Source of the DNA: Streptomyces sp. CBMA291 | Lineage (GTDB): Bacteria; Actinomycetota; Actinomycetes; Streptomycetales; Streptomycetaceae | DNA: 64,000 nt | Direction of reading: 5' to 3' | NCBI RefSeq assembly: GCF_014596525.1 | Contig: NZ_MSJP01000011.1 | Span: 1-64,000, forward strand | Shown here: positions 26,685-34,390 of the stretch, one piece after another | Position numbering within the stretch: the first letter of the stretch is position 1 | Layout of the letters: each line of letters begins with the position of its first letter | Translations under genes and position numbers: made by a program | Notes under the pieces: model-generated | Told to the model about the DNA's origin: nothing | The model's input: only the letters and a program-made list of their open reading frames with translations | The model's database searches: none

Positions 26685-27434
26685 CTACTTCACGGCGAGG
26701 ACCATGGTGTCGGAGGGTGAGGCCCAGACGGTCCTGGCCTCGCCGAATCCGGCGGCGCGGAGGGTGTCGGCGTGCCAGCGCGCGGAGGGCACGTCGCCGT
26801 CGGCGTGCTCCCCGTAGATCTCGAAGCGGCGCGCGGTGAGCTCGGCGAGGGCCGGGTCCTTGGCGGCGAGGGCCCACCAGTCGGCCCAGTCCAGGGCTCC
26901 GGCGGCCCTGGCCCGGTCCATCACGGCGTGGCGCTGGGCGCGTTCGGCCGCGTTGATGCGGGGTGTGGTCTCGTCGACCATGTGGTCGGCGTTCATGAAG
27001 ACGCCGCCGTCACGGACGAGCCCGGCGAGCTGCCCGTAGAGGGCGGTCAGCGGCTCGCTGTGGAGCCAGTGCAGGGCGGTGGCGGTGAGCACGGCGTCGT
27101 ACGAGTCATGGGGCAGCCGCTTGACCCACTCGTGGTCCTTGAGGTCGGCGGTCACGAGGGTGACGCGCGGGTCGCCCGCGAAGTGCCCCTCGGCGATGGC
27201 GAGAAGGGCGGGGTCGAGATCGACACCGGTGCTGCTCGCCTTCGGGAACCTCCGGAGCAGCCGATCCGTGATACTTCCCGTACCGCAGGCGAGGTCGAGT
27301 ACCCGGGGCTCCGGTCCCACCAGAGCCTCGACCATGTCGAGCATCACGCGGAACCGCTCTTCACGGTCCGGCATGTACCACTCCTGCTGACGGTCCCAGC
27401 TCTGCTGCCAGGCCGCCCAGTCGGTTCCGGTCAC
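26685..27434 (-). CDS. class I SAM-dependent methyltransferase
   Basis: The protein has 249 aa. GTG 27434, preceded by GGGGAGGA, is preferred over an upstream ATG. The SAM-binding motif RVLDLACGTGSITDRLL is at about 43-60, followed by GVDLDPALL and DAVLTATALHWL. The small-molecule substrate is unknown. It is divergent from the CGNR gene, with a multi-arm palindrome in between. Confidence 0.9.
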   Translation of the reverse strand: MTGTDWAAWQQSWDRQQEWYMPDREERFRVMLDMVEALVGPEPRVLDLACGTGSITDRLLRRFPKASSTGVDLDPALLAIAEGHFAGDPRVTLVTADLKDHEWVKRLPHDSYDAVLTATALHWLHSEPLTALYGQLAGLVRDGGVFMNADHMVDETTPRINAAERAQRHAVMDRARAAGALDWADWWALAAKDPALAELTARRFEIYGEHADGDVPSARWHADTLRAAGFGEARTVWASPSDTMVLAVK

Positions 27435-27458
27435 AGTCGTTCCTCCCCGCATTCGTAA

Positions 27459-27490
27459 TACCCTCGAAGGGGTAACAGCCGTTACCCCTT
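27459..27490. promoter_or_regulatory. compound palindrome between methyltransferase and CGNR genes
   Basis: AAGGGGTAAC (27467-27476) and GTTACCCCTT (27481-27490) are perfect 10-bp inverted arms around AGCC. A third arm, TACCC (27459-27463), makes TACCC-N5-GGGGTA with the first. It probably controls one or both divergent genes. The TACCC...GGGTA pattern recalls CsoR-type sites, but no such regulator is nearby. Confidence 0.55.
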
Positions 27491-27529
27491 CCCGGTCGAG
27501 ACACTAGCCCGCCGAAGTAAGGACTACAA

Positions 27530-28168
27530 GTGGAACTGGCCCATTACTCGGATTTCGCCGTGCGTCTGGTCAACACCGAGGAACCGGCCCGCGGCAAGGA
27601 CACCCTGACCTCCGTCGAGGTGCTCAGGGACCTGTTCGGCCCCGCCGCCCAGATGGCCCGGCGGGTCACCGAGGCGGACCTGCCCCGCTTCCGCTCGGTG
27701 CGCACCCGGCTGCGGGCGGTCTTCGCCGCGGCCGACGAGGGCGACCACACGGGGGCGGTGGACCTGCTGAACTCCCTGCTCCTCGAGTTCCCGGTCAGCC
27801 CGCAGATCTCCGGCCACGAGACGCTCGACGAGGAGGGCCGGCCCCGCTGGCACATGCACCTCGCCGACCACTCCTCGAACGCGACCACCGGATACGCGGC
27901 CATCTCGGCGATGGGCCTCGCCTTCCACCTCACCGAGTTCGGCCCGGACCGGTTCGGCCTGTGCCAGGCGGCGCCCTGCCGCAACGCCTATCTGGACACC
28001 TCCACCAACCGCTCCCGCCGCTACTGCTCGGACCGCTGCGCGACCCGCGCCAACGTGGCCGCCTACCGGGCCCGCAAACGCCTGGAGGCCGACCGCACCG
28101 AGCGGGACGACCCGACGGGCCTCAGCGCCGAGAACAGCCAGGAGAGCGTCACCCCCGGCGACCGCTGA
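27530..28168 (+). CDS. CGNR zinc-finger (ABATE) domain regulator
   Basis: The protein has 212 aa. GTG 27530 follows AAGGA. An N-terminal ABATE-type stress-sensing domain (1-140) is followed by a C-terminal CGNR zinc finger with C..AP-C-R..YLD.S...RRYCSDRCATRANVAAYR (about 148-188). It is a putative transcription regulator. Its last 106 bases overlap the 3' end of sodX on the other strand, so the two convergent mRNAs are antisense to each other. Confidence 0.92.
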   Translation: MELAHYSDFAVRLVNTEEPARGKDTLTSVEVLRDLFGPAAQMARRVTEADLPRFRSVRTRLRAVFAAADEGDHTGAVDLLNSLLLEFPVSPQISGHETLDEEGRPRWHMHLADHSSNATTGYAAISAMGLAFHLTEFGPDRFGLCQAAPCRNAYLDTSTNRSRRYCSDRCATRANVAAYRARKRLEADRTERDDPTGLSAENSQESVTPGDR

Positions 28169-28518
28169 CGCCCCGGCGTCACCGGCCGGTACCGCGCCCG
28201 CACCCGCCCGAGGACCAGCTCGGGCGGTACGGCCCCGAAGACCCGGCTGTCCCCCTCGGCGTCCGGGTTGTCCCCCAGCACCCACCAGCCGCCGTCCCGC
28301 CGCTCGACCAGCCGCTTCACGATGAGCAGGTCCTGCTGGAGCGGATGACGCAGCACGGCCACGCAGCCGGGCCGCAGTCGGCCGCCGTAGTGTACGAACA
28401 GCCGGTCGCCGTGGAGCAGCGTGGGCACCATCGACACCCCCGTCACCTCGGCGACCCCGAACGGCGCCCCGGCCTCCGCCACCCGCTCCCGCACCGGCTC
28501 CCGCCCCGTTTCCCTCAT
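28063..28518 (-). CDS. sodX: nickel superoxide dismutase maturation protease (S26 family)
   Basis: The protein has 151 aa, with the S26 signal-peptidase fold and the catalytic pair S29 (GVSMVPTL) and K68 (IVKRL), plus the GDNP box. It lacks a membrane anchor, as is typical of SodX, which removes the SodN propeptide in the cytoplasm. It is divergent from sodN with 268 bp between the starts. The C-terminal 30 residues are Arg/Ser-rich, and the coding end overlaps the CGNR gene. Confidence 0.93.
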   Translation of the reverse strand: MRETGREPVRERVAEAGAPFGVAEVTGVSMVPTLLHGDRLFVHYGGRLRPGCVAVLRHPLQQDLLIVKRLVERRDGGWWVLGDNPDAEGDSRVFGAVPPELVLGRVRARYRPVTPGRQRSPGVTLSWLFSALRPVGSSRSVRSASRRLRAR

Positions 28519-28786
28519 CGGGCACCTCCCGTTCCACTCGTCCGCCGCCTCACGCCACGACCCGGACGCCGACCGACGTACCGCCGATCAGACGTACCGG
28601 CCCGTCCAACGTCAACCGGCGTACCGGCCGATCCGGCGACGACCGCCGCACCGACCAATTCACTCGTACACGAGTCCGATGATGACCCTGGACTTTTGAC
28701 CTAAGCCCCAGGGGGCGCCCGCGAAAACACCCTTCTCACCGAGTAATGTCGCACCTGAGAAGACGATCACGAGGAAGGACGGCTCA

Positions 28787-29182
28787 ATGCTCTCCCGCCT
28801 GTTTGCCCCCAAGGTCAAGGTCAGCGCCCACTGCGACCTCCCCTGCGGCGTGTACGACCCGGCCCAGGCCCGCATCGAGGCCGAGTCGGTCAAGGCTGTC
28901 CAGGAGAAGTACCTGGCCAACGAGGACCCGCACTTCCGCGCCCGCGCCACGGTCATCAAGGAGCAGCGCGCGGAGCTGGCCAAGCACCACGTCTCGGTGC
29001 TCTGGAGCGACTACTTCAAGGCCCCGCACTTCGAGAAGTACCCCGAGCTGAACCAGCTGGTCAACGACACCCTGAAGGCCCTCTCGGCCGCCAAGGCGTC
29101 GACGGACCCGAAGACGGGCGAGAAGGCGCTGGAGCTCATCGCCGAGATCGACCGCATTTTCTGGGAGACGAAGAAGGCCTGA
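28787..29182 (+). CDS. sodN: nickel-containing superoxide dismutase
   Basis: The protein has 131 aa. A 14-residue propeptide is followed by the Ni-hook HCDLPCGVYDPAQ; cleavage by SodX exposes H15, which binds Ni together with the two Cys. The start follows GAGGAAGGA. TAATGT at 28744-28749 is a possible -10. The 3' end from base 29145 is the left copy of the prophage attachment core, yet the reading frame and stop are normal. The right copy at attR would end GCT-TGA instead of GCC-TGA, so insertion changes only a silent base and sodN should stay functional. Confidence 0.97.
   Translation: MLSRLFAPKVKVSAHCDLPCGVYDPAQARIEAESVKAVQEKYLANEDPHFRARATVIKEQRAELAKHHVSVLWSDYFKAPHFEKYPELNQLVNDTLKALSAAKASTDPKTGEKALELIAEIDRIFWETKKA
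29145..29178 (+). other. attL core (34 bp) inside sodN
   Basis: This is identical to 62578-62611. It covers the last codons of sodN (E-I-D-R-I-F-W-E-T-K-K). After one mismatch (C here, T at attR) five more bases, TGATC, match again. Confidence 0.95.
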
Positions 29183-29212
29183 TCCAGGCCTCTGCCGCCC
29201 ACTGCTCGATGC

Positions 29213-29223
29213 CAGGTCAGAGG
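29213..29223 (+). repeat. candidate left integrase arm site
   Basis: CAGGTCAGAGG lies 34 bases inside attL and recurs in the same direction at 62526-62536, 41 bases inside attR. Paired direct repeats near both cores fit arm-type binding sites of a tyrosine integrase. Confidence 0.5.
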
Positions 29224-29231
29224 GCGAATGA

Positions 29232-29266
29232 GAGCGGCCCGTCCGGTCATTCCGGGCGGGCCGCTC
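29232..29266. terminator. phage-borne terminator downstream of sodN and int
   Basis: A 15-bp stem GAGCGGCCCGTCCGG/CCGGGCGGGCCGCTC with a TCATT loop is followed by CTGTTTTC. It lies between the convergent sodN and integrase genes and replaces whatever ended sodN transcription before insertion. Confidence 0.85.
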
Positions 29267-29316
29267 CTGTTTTCAAGATCCTTTGGGAGAGGAATGGGAG
29301 ATGGGGCGGGAGAAGC

Positions 29317-30681
29317 TCACCCAGACCGGCGGTGCGCCCAGTTCTCACCCATCGCCTCGTCGCCCCCTTGGGACGCCTTCCACAGCTTCTGGAGCCCCTG
29401 AGCGATGGCAAGCTCCATCTCGCCCGACGTGTGCGAGTAGGTGCCCTCCACGCCCTTCAGCCTGTGCCCCATCCGCTCCTCGACCGCCACCCGCGGGTGG
29501 CCCTGCCCGTCGAGCCACACCTTGTGCCCGTGCCGGGTCCCGTGCGGAACCATGTCCTCGACTCCTGCGACGGCTGGCAGCGCCTTCTGCGCGGGTCGGC
29601 CGCGACGCTTCGGTTCCTCGTCCTGCCCATTGAGGAGCGGACGCCAGAAGCGGCCGTAGAACTGGTCGTCAACCCGGAGCGGTCGGCCACGCTGTGAGGG
29701 GAAGACCAGTGCGTGGTGAGTCTTCGCAGCCAGCTGCTCGGCCAGGAGGTCAGCGAGGAACGGCGGAAGGATCAGGGTTCGGTACGAGCTGTACTTCGGC
29801 GGTACGAGCGTGAACCCCTTGGGCAGGAGGATCTTGCGCTTGACACGGATGCGAGCGTCCACGTCGATCTCGTTCAGCTCTGCGATCTCCTCCGCGCGGG
29901 ACGGGTCGGCGAGCCGGAGCCCGGCGATCGACTCGCATGTCTCCCCCTTCGCGACATCATGCTTGGCATGGGTCGACAGCCACTGGCCCTGCCACTGCAC
30001 ACGGAGGTGTCTGCCGTACTCCAGACCGAGCAGACGAAGCTGGTCACGGCGGAGTCCGGCGATCTCGCCCATGCGCATGCCGGTGTAGGCCATGGTCAGG
30101 ATCATGACGGCCCACTGGTCGCCGCGGAGCGCGCGGGCGTTCTCGGCAGCGAGCAGGGCCTGCCTCGGCGTAGGCCAGACATAGGTGTCCTCGGCGTTGA
30201 CGGGCGCATGCCGGCCGCGACGGCGCTTGGACTTGCTGGGCATGGGGTTGAAAGGGATGAGGCGTTCTTCGACGGCGTCGTCGAGGAGCATCCGCATCAT
30301 GCCTTCGATGCCGTCGACGTAGTTCTTGCTGTACTCATCAGCGAGCTTGTTGCGCCAGGCCTTGTAGGCGGTGGCGGTGATGTCGCCAAGGGAAGTGTCT
30401 TTCCACTTGGGGAGAATCACGGCGTTGAGGCGGCTGAGGTAAGTTCGGTCGCTTGTCTCGGCGACGTCCATGACCTTGACCCACTCGGCAGCCCAGGACC
30501 CGAGGGTCTGCCGACCGTCCTTGGGGTTGACGAAGACCTTCCGCTGGACATCGGTCTCCTGCGCCCTGCCGTGATCGAGGGCATCTTGCTTCGTCTCGAA
30601 GCCGCTCTCGGAGTCGTACCGGCCGTCCGGAAGTTGATACCGGACTCGCCAGGTCTTGCCACGCTTCTCCGCGTACGCCAC
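29317..30681 (-). CDS. int: phage tyrosine-family integrase
   Basis: The protein has 454 aa. GTG 30681 follows AGGAGGG. The N-terminal AP2-like arm-binding domain (1-55) and core-binding SAM-like domain (56-150) precede the catalytic domain. The catalytic set R203 (TGMRMGEI), H380-x-x-R383 (HGTRHGHKVW), H406 (MGHRL) and the nucleophile Y415 (TYSHTS) is complete. It catalyses recombination at the 34-bp core in sodN. The gene faces attL and ends 50 bases from the terminator. Confidence 0.95.
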   Translation of the reverse strand: MAYAEKRGKTWRVRYQLPDGRYDSESGFETKQDALDHGRAQETDVQRKVFVNPKDGRQTLGSWAAEWVKVMDVAETSDRTYLSRLNAVILPKWKDTSLGDITATAYKAWRNKLADEYSKNYVDGIEGMMRMLLDDAVEERLIPFNPMPSKSKRRRGRHAPVNAEDTYVWPTPRQALLAAENARALRGDQWAVMILTMAYTGMRMGEIAGLRRDQLRLLGLEYGRHLRVQWQGQWLSTHAKHDVAKGETCESIAGLRLADPSRAEEIAELNEIDVDARIRVKRKILLPKGFTLVPPKYSSYRTLILPPFLADLLAEQLAAKTHHALVFPSQRGRPLRVDDQFYGRFWRPLLNGQDEEPKRRGRPAQKALPAVAGVEDMVPHGTRHGHKVWLDGQGHPRVAVEERMGHRLKGVEGTYSHTSGEMELAIAQGLQKLWKASQGGDEAMGENWAHRRSG

Positions 30682-30750
30682 TGTGCCGCCCTCCTGGTGC
30701 GGACGGTGGCCGACAGGCACCCCTGACTGCCGATCACCTGTTCGTGACTG

Positions 30751-30960
30751 CTACACGGCCTGACGGAGCGGGCAACTCACCTGCTGGCACGCGTCACAGT
30801 CTTCTCCTTGACGCTTCATCAGTTCTCTCGCCTGCCGCCTGGCGGTCAAGTCCGTGTGAACCTTCGGCGTCGCTATGCACACGACTCTCTCGCCGACCCT
30901 GCCCGCCATGGCAATAAATCCCGGCCCAGGGTCGTACGCGATGAACTCGTGCATGGGCAT
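30751..30960 (-). CDS. small Cys-containing phage protein upstream of int
   Basis: A 69-aa product. AGGGAGG stands three bases before ATG 30960 and nine before a second in-frame ATG at 30954, so the latter may be the true start. It has a central beta region and a C-terminal CDACQQVSC cysteine cluster. It is cotranscribed with int. Not recognised; possibly a recombination accessory protein or an immunity factor. Confidence 0.6.
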   Translation of the reverse strand: MPMHEFIAYDPGPGFIAMAGRVGERVVCIATPKVHTDLTARRQARELMKRQGEDCDACQQVSCPLRQAV

Positions 30961-31058
30961 GGGCCTCCCTTCGGTGCGATGGAACCCCAGAAGCTGCGAG
31001 CATCACACGCCAGAGCGTTCGAACGAAAGGCATATGCCACAAGATGAAATCGAACCCA

Positions 31059-31078
31059 CCGTAACGATGTCGTTACGG
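31059..31078. promoter_or_regulatory. 8-bp inverted repeat between repressor and small gene
   Basis: CCGTAACG-ATGT-CGTTACGG lies just past the stop of the repressor-like gene and about 100 bases upstream of the 69-aa gene. It may be an operator for the int-side transcript or a weak terminator. Confidence 0.45.
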
Positions 31079-31091
31079 CTGGAAAGTTGCA

Positions 31092-31538
31092 CTACCGGGG
31101 GGTTGCATCCTCCCCCCTGGGCGGGATCACTCCTCGCTGACGGAGCATCTCCACGATGCCCTTCTCAAGCTCGGCCATCTTCCCGGCCGGCATCTCCGGA
31201 GTGACGGCAATGACCACATCCTGAACCGCCCGACGGGCCTCCTCGTCGATGTTGACGACGGGCGCGAACCGGGCGCCGCCCTCGACATCGCCCGCCAGCG
31301 GGGCTTCCTCAAGCCCTTCGAGGACGGCATGGCACGCGCCAGGCGCCCAGCCGAATGCCTTCTCGACGGCGGAGTAGGTGACGTCGCGCACGGACTGCGC
31401 GTTCTCGACGCGCATGTACGTCGTGTGCGTGAGGCCAGCAGCCTTGGCAGCATCCACCTTGTGCCAGCCGAGTTCTCGGCGGCGATGGATCACTAGCTTG
31501 GCAAGCCTCAGCCTGTCGGCGTGGCTGGGGATGGTCAT
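31092..31538 (-). CDS. helix-turn-helix phage regulator (probable lysogeny repressor)
   Basis: The protein has 148 aa. The N-terminal HTH (10-70; LAKLVIHRRRELGWHKVDAAKAAGLTHTTYMRVEN) has a divergent XRE pattern. A C-terminal helical half (95-140) may form the oligomer. It is divergent from the 81-aa HTH gene across a 173-bp region containing a 20-bp palindrome, the usual layout of an immunity switch. No autoprotease motif is visible, so it is not LexA/CI-type. Confidence 0.75.
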   Translation of the reverse strand: MTIPSHADRLRLAKLVIHRRRELGWHKVDAAKAAGLTHTTYMRVENAQSVRDVTYSAVEKAFGWAPGACHAVLEGLEEAPLAGDVEGGARFAPVVNIDEEARRAVQDVVIAVTPEMPAGKMAELEKGIVEMLRQRGVIPPRGEDATPR

Positions 31539-31550
31539 GCCCCCATGCTC

Positions 31551-31702
31551 CCAGGAACTTCTAGGTACCGCCAGGAACGGCTTTCAGCCTCTACGACTCC
31601 GTGACAGTCCCTTGAGGTCTGCTTAAGAGAACATGCGATCTCTTGCCAGCTTCTGCTAGTTAATACCCACTATTGCTAGAAGTTGCTAGCAACTTCTGTT
31701 AG
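31551..31702. promoter_or_regulatory. immunity-region operators
   Basis: AGAAGTTGCTAGCAACTTCT (31678-31697) is a perfect 20-bp palindrome ten bases upstream of ATG 31712. Related half-sites are GAACTTCTAG (near 31555) and TTCTGCTAG (31651-31659). CCAGGAAC occurs at 31551 and 31571, 20 bp apart. This AT-richer segment between divergent HTH genes is the likely repressor/Cro binding region. Confidence 0.7.
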
Positions 31703-31711
31703 GTTCTCCGC

Positions 31712-31957
31712 ATGCAGGCACCCCGACCGATTTTCGAGATGGACGGGGCGGCCATCAGGAGGACCCGCATGTCGCAGGGCTTCCAGATCGCCGACCTCGC
31801 CCGCCGCGCAGGCATCACCCCCAGCTATCTCTCGCGGCTGGAAACCGGCGCTCGTCGAAACATGCGTCCCCCGAACTACGACGCCCTCCGCACCGCCCTT
31901 GGCCTGCCGATCAGCAGCACTCAGCTCCTCGCTTGCAGCGAGGCCGAAACCGAATGA
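31712..31957 (+). CDS. XRE-family Cro-like regulator
   Basis: This 81-aa protein is nearly all helix-turn-helix domain (14-70; IRRTRMSQGFQIADLARRAG, then ITPSYLSRLETGARR). It is the first rightward gene after the operator palindrome, so it is the likely Cro-type antagonist or early regulator. Its start has no good Shine-Dalgarno sequence. Confidence 0.82.
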   Translation: MQAPRPIFEMDGAAIRRTRMSQGFQIADLARRAGITPSYLSRLETGARRNMRPPNYDALRTALGLPISSTQLLACSEAETE

Positions 31958-31967
31958 GGTGACCCGA

Positions 31968-32186
31968 ATGCGTGCCACCGTGACCGTGCCCGACGACTTC
32001 ACCGATGTCGCCGAAACCTCCCGGCGACTCGGCATCGGCGTCCGCCGTCTCCGTGACGGCGTGAACCACCGTGGCTTTCCCGCCCACCGCATGGGCCGCC
32101 GGCTGATGTTCAGCCCCCAGGACCGAGCCCAGATCGCGGAGATGCACCGCATCCCGGCGCGGCCGAAGCGTCGCCGTATCGCCTGA
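31968..32186 (+). CDS. small HTH/excisionase-like DNA-binding protein
   Basis: The product has 72 aa. The start is ATG 31968 behind GAGGTGA, 10 bases after the previous stop. The pattern FTDVAETSRRLGIGVRRLRDGVNHRGFPAHRMGRRLMFS resembles MerR/Xis-type winged helix proteins that bind short DNA sites. It could be the excisionase or a regulator of early genes. Confidence 0.65.
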   Translation: MRATVTVPDDFTDVAETSRRLGIGVRRLRDGVNHRGFPAHRMGRRLMFSPQDRAQIAEMHRIPARPKRRRIA

Positions 32187-32203
32187 TCTCCCACACGAAA
32201 ACA

Positions 32204-32230
32204 GGCCGCCCGGATTGCGCCCGGACGGCC
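32204..32230 (+). terminator. hairpin between regulators and early operon
   Basis: GGCCGCCCGG pairs with CCGGACGGCC (one mismatch) around ATTGCGC, ending 24 bases before ATG 32255. It may end the regulator transcript or act as an attenuator for the early operon. Confidence 0.5.
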
Positions 32231-32254
32231 CGTCTGATCCCCCGAAGGAGACCC

Positions 32255-32644
32255 ATGCATCACCAGAGTACCCAGCCCGGCTTGCGCGCTGCGCAGGCTG
32301 TGCATGGCGCCCGGCGGGCCAGGGCCCGCGCCCGGTTCGTGAACGTCATGGCCCGGCAGCTCCAGGAGATCGCCCCGGGAACGGTCCGCGTCCGTACGGT
32401 GCCGATCACCATGAACGACCGGCCCCGTACGTGGGTCGCGCTGCTCGACCTGAGCGGCTGCGCCATGACCACGACCACGGCCGCCGAGTCCCGCGCGGTG
32501 TTCGGATTGCTGTGCCGCGCGTTCCCCGAGGCCGACTGGTCGTGCCCCCGGACGTACACCGCAGCCACCGGTGACCTGACCGTGGACCCGCTGACGCCTC
32601 CGTTCGGCCTCGGTATTGCCGCCAACACGGCGATCTCGTGGTGA
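32255..32644 (+). CDS. phage early protein, unknown
   Basis: The protein has 129 aa. The ATG follows GAAGGAG. It has a basic Arg-rich helix (11-30) and then an alpha/beta domain with a possible strand pattern VRVRTVPITMNDRPRTWVALLDL. Not recognised. It heads the chain of early genes, whose stop and start codons mostly overlap up to 40505. Confidence 0.7.
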   Translation: MHHQSTQPGLRAAQAVHGARRARARARFVNVMARQLQEIAPGTVRVRTVPITMNDRPRTWVALLDLSGCAMTTTTAAESRAVFGLLCRAFPEADWSCPRTYTAATGDLTVDPLTPPFGLGIAANTAISW

Positions 32645-33129
32645 CCCCCGTCCGTCTGCCTGGCCTCCTGTCCGCCGGGCGGGTCGACGAGATACGCGCG
32701 GGCCAGTACCACTACCGCACGACGGAGCAGTTGGACCGGGACATCCGTGACCTGCTGGCCGAGCGGGACAGGTTGCTCGCCGACATCGCGGAGCGGGGGA
32801 AGGACACCGCACCGGTCGGCGAGTCCACCCCCGCGCCCTACCACGCGCCCCAGGGTGAGGTCCGGTTCGCCGTGTACGGCTCCGTGCAGCTGCTCGCCCC
32901 GGCCGTCCGCGACCTGGAACCCGACTTCTACGGGCACCGCTACCGGCAGCTCGGCGGCTGGCTCCCGGACATCTGGACCGGTGAACTCCCGCGCGGCACC
33001 GAGTGCCTGGAGTGGGCGCACGTGCCCGGACTGGTCATGCCGACCGAGATCAACGTCCAGGTGGCGACATCCCTCACGAGGGACGGCTCTCGGTACATGA
33101 CCGTCGAGTGGCGCCGGGAGCGTCCCTGA
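32641..33129 (+). CDS. phage early protein, unknown, with short coiled coil
   Basis: A 162-aa product. The GTG overlaps the previous stop (GTGA); a second GTG lies just upstream. Residues 23-50 (DRDIRDLLAERDRLLADIAERG) form a coiled-coil helix. The remainder is a beta-rich domain with several Trp. Not recognised. Confidence 0.7.
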   Translation: MTPVRLPGLLSAGRVDEIRAGQYHYRTTEQLDRDIRDLLAERDRLLADIAERGKDTAPVGESTPAPYHAPQGEVRFAVYGSVQLLAPAVRDLEPDFYGHRYRQLGGWLPDIWTGELPRGTECLEWAHVPGLVMPTEINVQVATSLTRDGSRYMTVEWRRERP

Positions 33130-33494
33130 TGGCCACCGACCCCACGGACTTCTGTCCGAACGAGAAGTGCGGCGGCACGCGCAACGCGTGCGGCTGCCCC
33201 TCCGACCTGAACACCCAGTCACTCATGGTCTGCGTCACGTGCGGCAACCAGTGGCTGCGCCCCTACGGCAGCACCTCGACCCGCTGTCGGCGTCCCGGCT
33301 GCGGCCAGGACGCGTCCCTCGTCACCGTCCCGGCGGCGCGCCCGCCGGAGTACGGGGAGGACGGAAAGCCGCTCACCACCGTCGACGGGCCGGATGACGA
33401 GTGTCACGCCGAGTTCATCGACGGCTCCTGGACCAACTGCGGGTGCCCGGACTGCGAGCAGGCCGAGGAAGACGAGATGGAGATGTACGGATGA
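33129..33494 (+). CDS. Cys-rich zinc-ribbon-like phage protein
   Basis: This 121-aa protein starts in TGATG with the previous stop. It has about a dozen Cys in CxxxxC, CxC, CxxC and CGCPDC patterns, which suggest two or three zinc sites, and an acidic C-terminus (EEDEMEMYG). Not recognised. Confidence 0.7.
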   Translation: MATDPTDFCPNEKCGGTRNACGCPSDLNTQSLMVCVTCGNQWLRPYGSTSTRCRRPGCGQDASLVTVPAARPPEYGEDGKPLTTVDGPDDECHAEFIDGSWTNCGCPDCEQAEEDEMEMYG

Positions 33495-33895
33495 CCGCTT
33501 CCCTTCTCTCGCCCGACACGATCGACCACGGCACGACTCGCGGGTACTCCCAGCATCGCAAGCGCGGGGTGCCGTACTGCCAGCCGTGCCGCGACGCGGT
33601 CAACGCCCAGGTGAAGGCCCGAGCGGCTGGCCGGGCGGGGGCCTCGGCGGCGCAGCAGGCCTGGAACCGCGGCGCCGTCGGCGAACCGTCGGTGCCGACG
33701 CTGGTGCCGACCGGCCGGTCCTGCGGGGCGGCGGGGTGCGGCGACCTCGCCTCGGCGCCGCAGCCCGCCGCCCGGATGCTCAAGGTCTCGTGGCCCGAGT
33801 CCCGGGAGCCCGCCCGCTGGTACTGCCCCGGGGCGTGCCAGGCCTACGGCCTGGCCCTCGCCGAAGTCCGGGCGCTCAAGGACCGCTGTGCGTGA
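33491..33895 (+). CDS. phage early protein with two Cys motifs
   Basis: A 134-aa product, ATGA-coupled to the preceding gene. The N-terminal segment DHGTTRGYSQHRKRGVPYCQPCRDAV resembles a short WhiB-adjacent or zinc-ribbon-type motif seen in many actinophage proteins (G...RKR..P.C..C). A second set, CGAAGCG and YCPGAC, lies towards the C-terminus. Function unknown. Confidence 0.68.
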   Translation: MTASLLSPDTIDHGTTRGYSQHRKRGVPYCQPCRDAVNAQVKARAAGRAGASAAQQAWNRGAVGEPSVPTLVPTGRSCGAAGCGDLASAPQPAARMLKVSWPESREPARWYCPGACQAYGLALAEVRALKDRCA

Positions 33896-34175
33896 CGGCC
33901 TCGCCCTGGCCGTGATCGCGCTGCTCGTCCTGGGCGCGGCCACCGCCGCCGTCGGCGCCGTGTGCGTCGCGGCGGCGGCGGCCCGCGCCGTACGGCGACT
34001 CATCCGCCCCGGCCCCCGGCGTCGAACGCCTTCGCCGCTCCTCCCGGTGCCGCAGCGGTACGTGTGGCTCGCCTGCCACACGCCCCGGTGCGGGCACCTG
34101 GAGACGGAGCACTACCCCGCTGGTCCCGGCCGTGTCGTGTGCCACCGCTGCGGCACGGTCCGGGACCGGCCGTGA
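33888..34175 (+). CDS. small membrane protein with cytoplasmic zinc motif
   Basis: A 95-aa product with a GTG start overlapping the previous gene by eight bases. Residues 3-33 form one hydrophobic segment followed by a basic stop-transfer (RAVRRLIRPGPRRR). The C-terminus has CHTPRCGHLE and CHRCG, a four-Cys zinc-ribbon-like set. Unknown role at the membrane. Confidence 0.62.
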   Translation: MRDGLALAVIALLVLGAATAAVGAVCVAAAAARAVRRLIRPGPRRRTPSPLLPVPQRYVWLACHTPRCGHLETEHYPAGPGRVVCHRCGTVRDRP

Positions 34176-34390
34176 CCCGGCGCCGCCGTCCCCCGGCGTG
34201 CGACCACGTCGGCAGACACGGCCTTCTCCGCGCTCGTCTCTACGTGACCGGCTGGTGCTGCGACCGGCACACCCCCGCCGCCCTCGCCGGGCGGCCCGAG
34301 GCCCCGCCCGGCCCCGGCTGGCCGCCCGGCTCCTACCTCAACCGCCGTACCCCCGCGCCCCCTTCGCCTACCGACCTGGAGCACCCGTGA
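34172..34390 (+). CDS. small Cys/His phage protein
   Basis: A 72-aa product with GTGA coupling to the gene before and after. C..H..RHG and WCCDRH suggest metal binding, and the rest is Pro-rich. Not recognised. Supported mainly by the tight coupling. Confidence 0.55.
   Translation: MTRRRRPPACDHVGRHGLLRARLYVTGWCCDRHTPAALAGRPEAPPGPGWPPGSYLNRRTPAPPSPTDLEHP

Noticed and set aside
28687..28749. TTGACC (28696-28701) with TAATGT (28744-28749) as one sodN promoter
   Set aside because: The spacing of 42 bp is far too long for a sigma70-type pair; only TAATGT is kept as a tentative -10.
29145..29182. Disruption of sodN by the prophage
   Set aside because: The frame, the final residues and the stop codon are intact; the only change relative to the attR copy is a silent third base before the stop.
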